Assembly: GCA_965217565.1 (NCBI GenBank)
Contig: CBDCIS010000002.1
Location: 62,001 to 126,000 of the forward strand
Length of the DNA stretch: 64,000 nucleotides
Direction of reading: 5' to 3'
From: CBDCIS01 sp965217565
Lineage (GTDB): Bacteria > Chloroflexota > Dehalococcoidia > Lucifugimonadales > CATOSD01
The position numbers and the translations under genes are program-made. Positions within the stretch are counted from its first letter, which is position 1. Each line of letters opens with the position of its first letter. Positions 18,181 to 26,651 of this stretch are shown one piece after another. The notes beneath the pieces are model-generated. The model ran no database searches. It was not told where the DNA came from and was given only the letters and a program-made list of their open reading frames with translations.

Positions 18181-18210
18181 AAGGGCCGTCCCCGGATGGG
18201 AACGACCCTT
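18181..18210 (-). promoter_or_regulatory. attenuator-like hairpin in the leader of the four-HTH gene
   Basis: Read on the - strand, a 13-bp stem (AAGGGTCGTTCCC with GGGGACGGCCCTT, two G-U pairs) closes a 4-base ATCC loop and is followed by CTTCTTT. A second stem, GCCCGC-TT-GCGGGC at 18160-18173, lies between it and the start codon. With the short leader ORF upstream this has the layout of a transcription attenuator; which structure forms and in response to what is unknown. Confidence 0.5.
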
Positions 18211-18249
18211 GTGGATTGGGATGTGTGGTGAGAGCTGGAGGCCCCGCCG

Positions 18250-18279
18250 TCAGCGGCGATGGACCTCGTTGACGTGCAT
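18250..18279 (-). CDS. nine-residue leader peptide upstream of the four-HTH gene
   Basis: A 10-codon frame encodes MHVNEVHRR and stops. It has an excellent Shine-Dalgarno sequence, GAAAGGAGG, five bases before its ATG, which a random short frame would rarely have. It lies 131 bases upstream of the regulator start and just upstream of the stem-loop at 18181-18210. Two His and two Arg codons could make it a ribosome-position sensor, but this is speculative. Confidence 0.5.
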   Translation of the reverse strand: MHVNEVHRR

Positions 18280-18368
18280 AGCCGCCTCCTTTCAGGTGTT
18301 GACCCGTGCCGGGCATCCGTGGCGCGGGTATTTCGTGATGGGGTTGACGCTGGACGCACTCCGCCCAC

Positions 18369-19180
18369 GGTCGGATGCCGGACGCGGGAGACGGAGCGGG
18401 GGGTGAAGAAGACGCAGCCCGGCCGGGGTGATTCGACGGGGAACCGACTCCGGGGGAGTTGCTATGGGGGAGCGGCCGGCCTACGACTTCATCGGAGGCC
18501 AGCGCATGGGAGAAAGACGCAGCTTGCCCAGGGTGAACAACGTCAGTGGGAAAGCTGCGAGACGTGAAGCGACCAGCCTGCTTGCAACGGCAGACCGGCG
18601 CATGTCGAAGCTGCGGCCCGGCTGCGTGTCAGCCATGCCGCCGAGCATGAGGAACCAGCCGGGGCGATAGACCTGTCTGCGACAGGCAGGCGCACTCCGA
18701 CCGACTGGTTGAGAACGAAGCGCAGGCAGCGCTCCGTCCCTGGTGTCCAACGGCGGGAGCGATCGACTCTCAACGCCAGACCGGTGTCCAGCGACGGAAG
18801 CGATCAACTTCAATCGCTGAACGGGTGTCCAACGGGCGAAGGGCTTATCACTCCAACCGCCGGACTGGACCGAGGACGAAGGGCTAGGTCAACTCCGTCG
18901 TTTCGGCCCGCGCTGCCTGCGAAGGACCAGCGTCAACTCCGCTTCGGCAGCATTCCCTCGTGGGCGACCGGGGGAGAGCGAATCATCCTCCGGTCATGCC
19001 CGTGCAACAGGGACCACGCACCCAGGTTTCTATGGTCGGAAACCTTGGAGAAAGCCAAACAGCGAAGTCATTATCACCCGGCCCGCCACCTTGATGAGAG
19101 GGCCTGCAGGCCCCCTTCCGCAGATTGCCGCCAAAGTGTTCACAAAAGTTGACGGCGACCCCCCGCGCACTCGGAGCCTG
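18369..19180. other. long non-coding-looking region
   Basis: About 800 bases between the leader of the four-HTH gene and the small gene at 19181. Open frames exist on both strands but none has a ribosome-binding site together with protein-like composition. It contains degenerate tandem repeats at 18742-18866 and a perfect palindrome GGGCCTGCAGGCCC near 19100. It may encode a structured RNA or be decayed sequence. Confidence 0.4.
18742..18866 (+). repeat. three degenerate tandem repeats of about 41 bp
   Basis: Units start at 18742, 18783 and 18824, each opening with GGTGTCCA followed by a purine-rich segment and an ATCxACT-like core. A fourth, more diverged unit may follow from 18867. Unit 2 can form a small hairpin (AGCGAT and ATCGCT). 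Divergence between units is too high for a CRISPR array. Confidence 0.6.
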
Positions 19181-19423
19181 CTACTTCCGCCAGAGCCACA
19201 GGGTGAGCACGCGCCGGAGTAGCTCCCACCTTGCCCGCGCTCTCCGCGTGTCGTAGAGCGCGGTCCTGCGCCAGCCGGTCTGGCCGTCCCGTGCGAAGCC
19301 CCGCAGCGGGTACGTCTCCGGGGGAAGCGTCATCCCGTGCTCCTCCAGCAGCGCCATGAGCCGCACGTGCTGCATGTCCTCCACGCTGTTGCTCTTGCCG
19401 AAGACAGGCTTCCTCGCTTCCAT
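19181..19423 (-). CDS. small hypothetical protein
   Basis: 80 residues from the ATG at 19423, chosen because TGGAGGCG lies about eight bases upstream; an upstream in-frame start at 19474 lacks this. The sequence is Arg/Trp-rich with a helical feel (VEDMQHVRLMALLEEHGMTL ... RARWELLRRVLTLWLWRK). I do not recognise a family. The segment ETYPLRGFARDGQTGWRRTALYD might be a small DNA-binding or element-specific domain. It lies inside the mobile module, between two copies of a 12-bp direct repeat, CAAAGTGTTCAC, at 19132 and 19594. Confidence 0.5.
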   Translation of the reverse strand: MEARKPVFGKSNSVEDMQHVRLMALLEEHGMTLPPETYPLRGFARDGQTGWRRTALYDTRRARARWELLRRVLTLWLWRK

Positions 19424-19619
19424 CGACACGCCTCCATTCCAGACTTTCGACCCCGGCCCGGCCCCAATTTCCACGGGCTGCGTCTTGTCGACCAGTGTGG
19501 GTGGTTTTGCTCGATTTCGCCGTATTTCCGGGCTTGGGTTTGTTCACCACTATGGCCCGTTTTGCACCCCGGGGCCGGAACGTGCCCTTACGACAAAGTG
19601 TTCACTTTTTACGTCCTGT

Positions 19620-19637
19620 AGGGGGGGATTTCCCCCT
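19620..19637 (+). terminator. short hairpin followed by GTTTT
   Basis: AGGGGG and CCCCCT flank a short loop, followed by GTTTTAG. It lies in the AT-richer 19475-19750 region, which otherwise holds no convincing gene and probably carries promoters for the genes to the right. Confidence 0.4.
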
Positions 19638-19773
19638 GTTTTAGCTACGAAACCACGACCCCAGACAAATTGTTACCAAAGTCCTTTCTCTGTACACCCC
19701 AATGACATCACGGAAGGGGCCTCCAAACCAAGGGCCTATAGGGGCCCTCATATGAGCGCCCCTTCAGGTAGTT

Positions 19774-20000
19774 ATGCCGGGCGTCCCGGTTGTCCACACT
19801 CTTTCGGGACAGCGGGTCCTGCTCAACCGCTCCCAGAACTGGCTCGCCAGGGAGATCGGGGTCAGCCCCGGTTACGTCTCCAACCGGTCAACGAAGGGCG
19901 AGCGCCCTCGGGACGCATCCGAGAACGGATGCAGAAGGCCCTCGGCGTGAACGACTTTCACCAGATCTTCAGATTGGAGGCAACTGATGACGAACCATAA
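19774..20000 (+). pseudogene. frameshifted helix-turn-helix gene
   Basis: From ATG 19774 the frame encodes a clear XRE-type helix-turn-helix (QNWLAREIGVSPGYVSN at about residues 22-38), then after a few residues runs out of register and stops at 19950. The continuation typical of this family (SGRIRERMQKALGV) is in a different frame, which begins before the break and ends at 20000, overlapping the next gene's start at 19987. A single-base change near 19895-19925 would restore one protein. It may be a decayed gene, a sequencing error or, less likely, a frameshift-regulated gene. The ATG has only a weak ribosome-binding site. Confidence 0.6.
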
Positions 20001-20334
20001 CGCTGAACCCCGTTTCGACGGGACCGACCGGACCACCGCACACGGACGGATGCTGCCCTACCAGAGCGGTGTGCTGTCCCCAGACTTCAAGGACCGCCTG
20101 GAGAGCCTCAAGGAGGCCAGCGGCCTCACCTGGAGCGCCTTCTCCCAGACCATCGGCGTGGACCGCAAGCAGGTGCGCCGCTGGCGCAGGAAGGGCGTCG
20201 AGCCCTCCGGGGGAGCGACGGAGTCCCTCTACCGCTTCGCGGGCCGGTTCCCCGGCGGCCTGGACATCCTCATGGGCGACGGCTTCCAGATGAACCTCTG
20301 GGAGACGGACGCCCAGGAGGATGAGGAGAGCTAG
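19987..20334 (+). CDS. small helix-turn-helix DNA-binding protein
   Basis: 115 residues, ATG with TTGGAGG about eight bases upstream. The helix-turn-helix lies at about residues 48-70 (TWSAFSQTIGVDRKQVRRWR), after a basic RLESLKEASGL helix, and the C-terminus is acidic (QEDEES). It is a paralogue of the 16541 protein. Its start overlaps the end of the frameshifted helix-turn-helix gene, so the two were once coupled. A GC-rich hairpin follows at 20349-20387. It is probably an element regulator upstream of vapBC and the recombinases. Confidence 0.7.
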   Translation: MTNHNAEPRFDGTDRTTAHGRMLPYQSGVLSPDFKDRLESLKEASGLTWSAFSQTIGVDRKQVRRWRRKGVEPSGGATESLYRFAGRFPGGLDILMGDGFQMNLWETDAQEDEES

Positions 20335-20348
20335 ACCCGGCCCACAGA

Positions 20349-20387
20349 GGCCGCCGGCATTCGCCCGGTCCGTCCGCGCCGGCGGCC
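20349..20387 (+). terminator. GC-rich hairpin after the HTH gene
   Basis: A perfect 10-bp inverted repeat (GGCCGCCGGC and GCCGGCGGCC) with a 19-base loop begins 15 bases after the stop of the 19987 gene. No T tract follows. Confidence 0.5.
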
Positions 20388-20409
20388 CATTCACCAGACC
20401 TGTAGCGAT

Positions 20410-20673
20410 ATGAAAGACGACAAGAAACAGAAGAGACGGGGGAGGCCGGAGACGGACCCCCGGGAGATCGGCGTGGTCAGGGTCTTCTCCAACCCCGGAC
20501 CCGACGCCGAGGAACGGCTGCGCCGCCTCATGACTCTGATGATCAAGTACGCCACCAGGGACGGGGTTGCTTCGACAAGCGCCGACCTTGACCTCAACCC
20601 GGGGGAGGGCGAGACTGGTCCAACTGAGAAGAAAAGCTCATCTTCTCAGGACGTCCCGGAAGCAGATGACTGA
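20410..20673 (+). CDS. small basic protein with an AT-hook-like RRGRP motif
   Basis: 87 residues. The N-terminus is highly basic and holds KRRGRPETD, an AT-hook-like minor-groove-binding motif; residues 30-50 form a likely helix (AEERLRRLMTLMIKYA); the rest is acidic and Ser-rich, ending SSQDVPEADD. No ribosome-binding site stands out. The layout resembles the small RGRP proteins at 59181 and 60777 in the transposon at the right of the window, though overall sequence similarity is slight. It lies upstream of the vapBC operator and the recombinases. The function is unknown; DNA binding is inferred from the motif only. Confidence 0.5.
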   Translation: MKDDKKQKRRGRPETDPREIGVVRVFSNPGPDAEERLRRLMTLMIKYATRDGVASTSADLDLNPGEGETGPTEKKSSSSQDVPEADD

Positions 20674-20759
20674 TGCAGGCCGCCCATTCCCTGACCGCCA
20701 AATCTCCCCTCTCAAAGCCACGCCAAGAAGACATTGCACAAAGCGATGATAGGGTGTAT

Positions 20760-20786
20760 GGTAGACTTATATATGAAGAGTCTACC
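20760..20786 (+). promoter_or_regulatory. palindromic vapBC operator/promoter
   Basis: An 8-bp inverted repeat, GGTAGACT and AGTCTACC, flanks an AT-rich spacer containing TATATATG, a likely -10 region. It lies 18 bases before the antitoxin start codon. VapBC pairs typically repress their own promoter through such palindromes, so this is the probable autoregulatory site. Confidence 0.65.
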
Positions 20787-20803
20787 CGTATGAGGAGGCC
20801 GCG

Positions 20804-21061
20804 GTGAGCATCAACATAAAGAACGAGGAGACGTGCCGGCTCGCCAGCGAGCTGGCGCAACTCACCGGTGATACCATGACCGGCGCGATCACGGTGGCTC
20901 TCAGGGAGCGCCTGGAGCGCGAGAGGAGCGAGCGCAGCGCCGAGGCCCGCGTTCAGCGACTTCTCGCCATCGGAAAACGCTGCGCAAGCATGTTGCGCGA
21001 CGGCCCTTCCGCCGTCGAGCACGGCGATTTCCTGTACGACGAGCGGGGGTTGCCAAAGTGA
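20804..21061 (+). CDS. vapB: VapB-type antitoxin
   Basis: 85 residues with GTG start behind GAGGAGG. The N-terminus, INIKNEETCRLASELAQLTG, with the following ITVALRERLERER helix, matches the ribbon-helix-helix type antitoxins of the VapB (Rv0623/PSK) family. These bind the vapBC operator with the N-terminus and block the toxin with the C-terminus. The stop overlaps the toxin start by four bases (GTGA). The order antitoxin then toxin and the upstream palindrome are as usual for this class. The C-terminal DFLYDERGLPK motif is typical of VapB. Confidence 0.85.
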   Translation: MSINIKNEETCRLASELAQLTGDTMTGAITVALRERLERERSERSAEARVQRLLAIGKRCASMLRDGPSAVEHGDFLYDERGLPK

Positions 21062-21444
21062 TTGTAGACACGTCGGCGGTCCTTGCCATCCTTTTCCACG
21101 AGCCGGACGCGGAACGCTTTGCATCGGCCATCACGACGGCATCTTCCCGCCGCATGTCCGCCGCCACTCTCCTGGAAACGACCATCGTCCTCGAAAGTCG
21201 CAGCGGCGCCGCTGCCGGATACGAGCTTGATTCCTTCCTGCAAGAGGCCGAGATCGATCTGGAGCCGGTCACCCCTGACCAGGCACAGGCGGCGCGCAGG
21301 GCCTGGCGAAGGTTCGGCAAGGGCAACCACCCGGCGGGACTGAACTTCGGCGACTGCTTCGCCTACGCCCTTGCCGAAGCCACCCGGGAGCCTCTCCTGT
21401 TCAAGGGTGGAGACTTCGACCTCACTGATGTCGAGGTAGCCTGA
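21058..21444 (+). CDS. vapC: VapC toxin, PIN-domain ribonuclease
   Basis: 128 residues from a GTG that overlaps the antitoxin stop. It is a complete PIN domain: Asp in IVDTSAVLAIL (residue 4), Glu in ATLLETTIVLE (about 40), Asp in NFGDCFAYALA (about 100) and Asp in KGGDFDLTDV (about 118) are the expected acidic metal-binding residues. VapC toxins cleave tRNA or rRNA when free of VapB. The pair sits between helix-turn-helix genes and the recombinases, so it probably stabilises the integrated element. There is no sign of damage. Confidence 0.9.
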   Translation: MIVDTSAVLAILFHEPDAERFASAITTASSRRMSAATLLETTIVLESRSGAAAGYELDSFLQEAEIDLEPVTPDQAQAARRAWRRFGKGNHPAGLNFGDCFAYALAEATREPLLFKGGDFDLTDVEVA

Positions 21445-21513
21445 GACCAAACGGGGCTACCTGCTCAGCGGCTCCGGGCATGTGGGAGACGGGTTCGTAC
21501 GTAAGGAGGAGTG

Positions 21514-23190
21514 ATGGCAACGACCACCTATAGAAAGACGGAGGGGAACCGGGCGGCCATCTACGCCCGCGTATCGGACAAGAGCCAGGACGGGGAGGAC
21601 AAGACATCCATCTCCGAGCAGACGGGCGAGATGGAAGCCTACTGCGAGAGCAAGGGGCTGACCATCACCGCCCGCTACCAGGAGGTGGGCAGGGGCTGGT
21701 CCAAGAAGCGCCCCGAGTTCCAGCGGATGCTGGCCGACGCCAAGCGCGGGCGCTTCGACACCATCGTCTGCTGGAAGTCCGACCGCCTCAGCAGGGGCAT
21801 GTACCCCGCCGCCGCCCTCATGGAGGTCGTCGAGGCTCACCAGATACGGCTCGAAGCCGTCATGGACGCCATCGACATGAAGACCTTCGGACTCATGGCG
21901 GCCATCGGCAAGATCGAGCTGGACAACTTCCGGGAGCGGTCCACTATGGGCAAGCGGGGGACGGCCAAGCAGGGACGGGTGCCCACCGGCGGCCTCCCCT
22001 ACGGCTACCGCATCGGAGACGACGGCAGGCCCGAGGTGGTTGAGGAGCAGGCAGAGGTCGTCCGCCGCATCTTCGACATGTACGTCAATGAGGGGATGGG
22101 GTCCCCCTCGATTGCCGTGCGGCTGACCGACGAGGGAATCCCCACACAGACCGGCAAGCTGCTGTGGCGTCAGTCCTACATCCATTACGTTCTGGCGAAT
22201 GCCACCTACACGGGCACGTGGGTTTACGGAAAGGAGCGTCACATCTCCACCGAGGACGGGACGAAGTCCTACGACCAGCCGAGGGAGACCTGGATAGAGG
22301 TCCCGGTCCCGTCGCTGGTGGACGAGGAGACCTGGGGACGGGCGCAGAAGCTGAAGAAACAGCGGAGCAGGACGGCCGGGAGGAACACGAAGGTGCTCTA
22401 CCTGTTGCAGCACCTGCTGAAATGCGCCGAGTGCGGCCACAACTTCCATGCCAAGTCCACTTGGAGGACCACCAACGTTCGCAACGGCAAGAAGTACCGC
22501 TACGACCTTCCCACTCCTCGCCGGTACTACAAGTGCAACGGGATGCAGAGCCTGCGCCTGCGCTGCCGGGAGCGTCACTACATCAGGGCCGAGCGGTTGG
22601 AGGAACCGATATGGAGCGAGGTCAAGCGGGTGCTTCAGAATCCCGACCTGATCGTCGCCGGTATCGACACCCTCGATGCCCAGGAGGGCGGCGGATTGGA
22701 GGAGGAGATAGCCCAGGCCGAGCGAGACCTGCGGAGCATCCAGATGGAAGAGGACCGGGCCATCAGGCTGTTCGTATCAGGGAAGATCACCGAAGCCCAG
22801 CTCGACCATCAGCGCAAGTTCATCACCGAGCGGCTTGAGAGCGCCAGGGCGAAGCTGGACGATTACCGGGCACGGGAGGCGAGCGGAACTGAGAAGCGGC
22901 GGCTGATGGAGACTGTCCTGACGTGGGCGAGGAACGTCGGCCAGGGCATCGACGAGCTGACCGATGTGCAGCGCAAGGAGCTTCTCCAGATGGTCGTGGA
23001 GCAGGTCGTCATCGACAGGGACAACAACGTGGACATCACGCTGGCTATACCCATCGACGATGATTCCTCAGACCCTGATTCGCCTGAACCCGATTCCCCT
23101 GAGCCTGATTACGTCGCAGTTGCGTCTAACACATCTTGGTCTGGAAATTCAGCCGCTTCACCCGCAAGCGGGAGCACGCCGTCATTCTGA
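21514..23190 (+). CDS. large serine recombinase/integrase
   Basis: 558 residues from ATG 21514, behind AAGGAGG; a GTG three bases earlier is the alternative. The N-terminal resolvase domain (about 10-150) has the catalytic Ser in AAIYARVSDKSQ and the Arg cluster in WKSDRLSRGMYP. A recombinase domain follows (about 160-280, GLPYGYRIGDDGRPEVV), then a zinc ribbon at about 305-360 (CAECGHNFHA ... YYKCNG ... RCRERHY) and a coiled coil at about 390-460. Large serine recombinases catalyse site-specific integration or excision between short att sites. The last 20 or so residues are Ser-rich and arise from the start of the truncated recombinase that follows, read in another frame, so the true C-terminus has been altered by that junction. 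Confidence 0.9.
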   Translation: MATTTYRKTEGNRAAIYARVSDKSQDGEDKTSISEQTGEMEAYCESKGLTITARYQEVGRGWSKKRPEFQRMLADAKRGRFDTIVCWKSDRLSRGMYPAAALMEVVEAHQIRLEAVMDAIDMKTFGLMAAIGKIELDNFRERSTMGKRGTAKQGRVPTGGLPYGYRIGDDGRPEVVEEQAEVVRRIFDMYVNEGMGSPSIAVRLTDEGIPTQTGKLLWRQSYIHYVLANATYTGTWVYGKERHISTEDGTKSYDQPRETWIEVPVPSLVDEETWGRAQKLKKQRSRTAGRNTKVLYLLQHLLKCAECGHNFHAKSTWRTTNVRNGKKYRYDLPTPRRYYKCNGMQSLRLRCRERHYIRAERLEEPIWSEVKRVLQNPDLIVAGIDTLDAQEGGGLEEEIAQAERDLRSIQMEEDRAIRLFVSGKITEAQLDHQRKFITERLESARAKLDDYRAREASGTEKRRLMETVLTWARNVGQGIDELTDVQRKELLQMVVEQVVIDRDNNVDITLAIPIDDDSSDPDSPEPDSPEPDYVAVASNTSWSGNSAASPASGSTPSF

Positions 23191-24533
23191 AGTCCATGCT
23201 CAGGCGCAAGGGCCTCCGCGTCGTCTCCATCACCGAGCAGGCCGAGGACAACCCCACGGGCAGGCTCCTCGAAGGCATCATAGAGACCGTGGACGAGTTC
23301 TACAGCGAGAATCTGGCGATGGAGGTCCTGCGGGGTATGAGGGAGGCGGCATCCCGTGGCTTCTGGGTCGCTCCCATGGCCCCCTACGGCTACAGGAAGG
23401 TCAAGGTGCAGGACGGACCCAAGGAGAGGCCCGCCCTGGAACCGGACCCCGAAACGACCGGCATCGTCAAGCGCATCTTCGACCTGGCCGAGACTCGCAA
23501 GGGGATGATGAAGATCGTCCGCATCCTCAACGACGAGGGCATCGCCAGCCCCAGGGGTAAGCTCTGGAACAAGCCCACCGTCCACAACATCCTCAGAAAC
23601 GAGGCGTACTTGGGCACCCTCGTCTGGGGCAACAACGCCAAGGACGGGGCCGACCCGGTGAGGGTGGACAAGGCGTTCCCCGCCACCGTCGCCAAGGCCC
23701 AGTTCGACCGGGTGAACAGGATACTGCGCTCAAGGGCGCCCAAGGTCTCCCACCCCCGCAGAGTGGGGAGCACCTTCCTGCTGAGCGGCCTGGTCAAGTG
23801 CTACAGGTGCAAGAGGGCGCTGTCGGGCCGCTACTCCAGCAGGGGCACGTTCCCCTACTACGTCTGCCACTCCTTCGTAAAGCGCGCGCCCGGGTCCTGC
23901 GACTCGCCCAGGGTCGACGCCCGGCAGTTCGAAGAGCTGGTCGTCGGCCTGATTCGCTCCAACATCCTGACCGAGGGCAACATTCGGAGCCTGGTCAACG
24001 TCGTGGACGAGCAGATGGACGACGTGGCCGGCGACGAGCGCAAACGGCTGGAGACCATCCAGTCGGAGCTTGCCGACGTGCGGGGCAGGCTCGACCGGCT
24101 CTACGACCTCGTGGAGACGACGACCGAGTTCAACATGGCCGACTTCGCCCACCGCATCCGAGACCACAAGGAGCGTCAGGAGCGCCTTGAGTCCGCCGCT
24201 GAGGGGGCGAGGGCAATCCTGGCCCAGCGCAGGGCGGTCCTGGACGACGTGAAGACCATCACGGCCTACGCAAAGGACATGAGCAGGTTCCTGCAAAAGA
24301 GCGAGCTGACGGAGCGCAGGGCCTTCATCGAGACCTTCGTGAAGGAGATCGAGCTTCTGCCCGACAACGCCGTCGTCCGCTACAGCGTGCCCATGCCCGA
24401 CGACAGCTTGATTCCGGGAAAAAAAGTGCAAGAGATACCGCTGAACGGCTCGGTGGTATCTTCCGTAAACGGTAGTCCACCAAACTGGACAAAATCAAGA
24501 ACCTTCACGTTGAGGTTCGTTCCGGACCTGTAG
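23136..24533 (+). pseudogene. large serine recombinase lacking its catalytic N-terminus
   Basis: 465 residues in frame. It starts within the resolvase domain: VWKFSRFTRKREHAVILKSM corresponds to the segment about 65 residues into a normal protein, so the catalytic Ser and the first Arg residues are missing. Downstream parts are complete: PYGYRKVKV recombinase domain, zinc ribbon (CYRCKRALS ... YYVCHSF) and a long coiled coil. It overlaps the 3' end of the 21514 gene in another frame by 55 bases, so a deletion has joined the two genes. It cannot catalyse recombination alone but might still bind att DNA or hetero-oligomerise. The last codons (SPPNWTKSRTF) are the tail sequence also found as orphan remnants elsewhere. 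Confidence 0.8.
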
Positions 24534-24793
24534 TCGTACCCTGACGCCCATCCCGACGGACGAATGCCCTACACAAGCAGTGATGGGAAGGCTCGACGTG
24601 CACGGTCTTACCTGTCCCTGTGTTGTCGGCCTAGCATCCCGCTCCGACCGGTTCAGCCTCTACGAGTCTATGCTTGCCGCTTTCTAAGTTGAGTCGGTCG
24701 CCACAGGATGTCCCTGCATCTCGAGGTCGTCAGGGCTCACTTGATCACGGACCACCAGCGCGATGCCAGCTACATCGCTTCCACAGCAGGTGT

Positions 24794-25408
24794 CTATCCT
24801 CCCTCCGGCGGGAACGGGTCCTGCTCGCTAACCAACGCCTGCGACTCCCGGATGGATAATCCCCGTTTGGTCTTGTCCCCCCAGAAACTCTTCACATATG
24901 TGAGCACGTCGATTATCTCTTCGTGGCTGAGCCGGTCTCCAAATGCCGGCATGGCGCTCTTGAGGTTCGGATAGCGAGGGTCTTCCAGCATCTTTCCACC
25001 TTGGCTGACAATTCGGTACAAGAGGCCGTCTGCATGGTGCCATGTGTGCCCGTCGCCATTGAGAGGTGGCGGCGGCAGTGTGCCATCGGCCTTCCGGACA
25101 TGCCAGTCGGGTTGGCCCTCGCCAGCGGCTCCGTGACAGGCAGCACAATTTGAGGCGAATATCTCCTGACCCGCTGGACCAACCTGCATCGTAGAGATGC
25201 TGCTGTGTTTCGGGATGTCTGCGCCAGCAGAAGACGAGCAGCCTGTCAACGAGACGGAGGCGAGCATCAGCACTACGACGACGGCAACGCAACCGACAGC
25301 CCTCGCACCGACGAAGCAGACGCGGCGAACTGTTGGCAGGGACTCCTCCCGTTGTATCCGCACACCATTCCCCACCGTTAATGTGAGCCCGTCGGAGAGA
25401 TTCATCAT
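24794..25408 (-). CDS. c-type cytochrome lipoprotein
   Basis: Up to 204 residues; the exact start is uncertain because several Met codons precede the signal sequence. The signal region ends in a lipobox, VSLTGC (Cys about residue 57), so the protein should be anchored outside the membrane. A mono-haem cytochrome c domain follows: haem-binding CAACH at about 90-94 (FASNCAACHGAAGEG) and a likely distal Met in LKSAMPAFGDRL. The C-terminal LTYVKSFWG helix is typical of class I cytochromes. It probably carries electrons in a respiratory or sulfur-oxidising chain; a membrane sulfite-oxidase-like protein lies at 44702, but too far away to claim a link. There is no operon partner. Confidence 0.85.
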   Translation of the reverse strand: MMNLSDGLTLTVGNGVRIQREESLPTVRRVCFVGARAVGCVAVVVVLMLASVSLTGCSSSAGADIPKHSSISTMQVGPAGQEIFASNCAACHGAAGEGQPDWHVRKADGTLPPPPLNGDGHTWHHADGLLYRIVSQGGKMLEDPRYPNLKSAMPAFGDRLSHEEIIDVLTYVKSFWGDKTKRGLSIRESQALVSEQDPFPPEGG

Positions 25409-25800
25409 GAATTTGGCTCAGCACGCAGTTTAGTGGGTATCCCCTTCAGAGATGCCGTTGGCACGTTGCTGAGGTGGACCCGGTTAGTTTAACAGAATCA
25501 ATGCAGAGTTAAGCAAGGGTCCCATCGTCCCTACCTATGATACCGCCCAAGGCTGACATTTCTCTTGCATCAGCTTCTGGGTGGCAGGTCAATTCCGGGG
25601 TGGGGTTGCAGAACGTGATAATCGCTGTGGACATTAGTTCTGTTCCTATGTTTATACGTCAGGTGAGAGGCTCAGTTTTGAGCATTAGAGAGAAGACCTA
25701 TGTAGAAGCCGGCCGCGCCGTGGGCGTATCAACACCCTCCAAAATCGTGCGTCATATCTTGCCGAACGGCATGGCCCCAATCATCGTACAGGCAACCCTA

Positions 25801-26651
25801 AGAGGGTGTGTGAGAAGTCTTGGATATGTATTAGAATGGAGGCATGAAACGCAAAGCATACCCCAGTGACCTGACTGATGAACAGTGGAAGATGCTCGCT
25901 CCGCTACTCCCGGCAGCCAAAACTGGGGGAAGGCCACGTACTGTAGACCTGCGGGAAGTCGTCAACGGCATTCTATACGTTCTGCGCAACGGTTGCACGT
26001 GGCGAGCCATGCCGCATGACCTCCCGCCTTGGGGTACTGTATGGTGGTATTTTCGGGAGTGGAGAGAGGATGGTACATGGGAACGAGCCAATGACGCTCT
26101 CCGAGTCAAGGTCCGGCAGGCCGAGGGGAGGAACCCGACACCTAGCGCTGCTATCATAGACAGCCAGTCGGTCAAGACTACGGAAAAAGGGGGCCTCGTG
26201 GCTATGACGCTGGCAAGAAGGTCAACGGTCGAAAGCGACATATCATTGTAGATACCATGGGGTTGCTGCTGGCGGTGGTGGTGCATCCTGCCAATATCCA
26301 GGATAGGGATGGGGCGAAGCTGGTCATCGATAAATTGATAGGGAGGTTTCCCCGCATGAGGTTGGTCTGGGCCGATGCTGGCTATGCTGGAAAGCTGGTC
26401 GAGTGGGTCTGGGCCCTGACAGGCTGGGCACTCGAGATTGTCAAGCGCCCCAGGGACAGCCACCGTTTTCAAGTGCTGCCGCGAAGATGGGTGGTCGAAC
26501 GAACATTCGCGTGGCTCAGCAGGTGCCGTCGGATGAGCAAGGACTACGAAGCTCTGTCCGATACAACCGAGGCGTGGACCCATATAGCTATGATTCATCT
26601 CATGCTCCGACGCTTAGCACCAACCTAATTTGAACTTCTCACACACCCTCT
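25801..26651 (+). mobile_element. IS5-family (IS427-like) insertion sequence, copy 1
   Basis: About 850 bp, with perfect terminal inverted repeats beginning AGAGGGTGTGTGAGAAG. It is the same length as copies at 30918-31766 and 41549-42397 (849 bp between GAGGG and CCCTC), and the encoded proteins are identical. It splits a permease gene. Flanking TA dinucleotides are compatible with a TA target duplication. Confidence 0.9.
25844..26628 (+). CDS. IS5-family transposase made by -1 frameshift
   Basis: Two overlapping frames: 25844-26251 encodes the N-terminal part (DLTDEQWKMLAPLLP ... AIIDSQSVKT, first catalytic Asp) and the second, in the -1 frame, carries GYDAGKKVNGRKRHI, the second Asp in WADAGYAGK and the Glu in RRWVVERTFAWL. 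A slippery A5G5 run at 26184-26193 sits exactly where a -1 shift joins them without loss of conserved sequence. This organisation is usual for the IS427 group. With all three acidic residues and intact ends, the copy looks active. Confidence 0.88.

Noticed and set aside
18425..18480. A tmRNA-like 5' end (GGGGTGATTCGACGGGG) at the start of the gene-free region
   Set aside because: No tag-peptide reading frame ending in Ala-Ala, no T-loop and no CCA-like 3' acceptor end were found in the following 700 bases; the match is short.
18742..18909. CRISPR array
   Set aside because: The repeats diverge from unit to unit, have no distinct spacers, and no cas gene is in the window.
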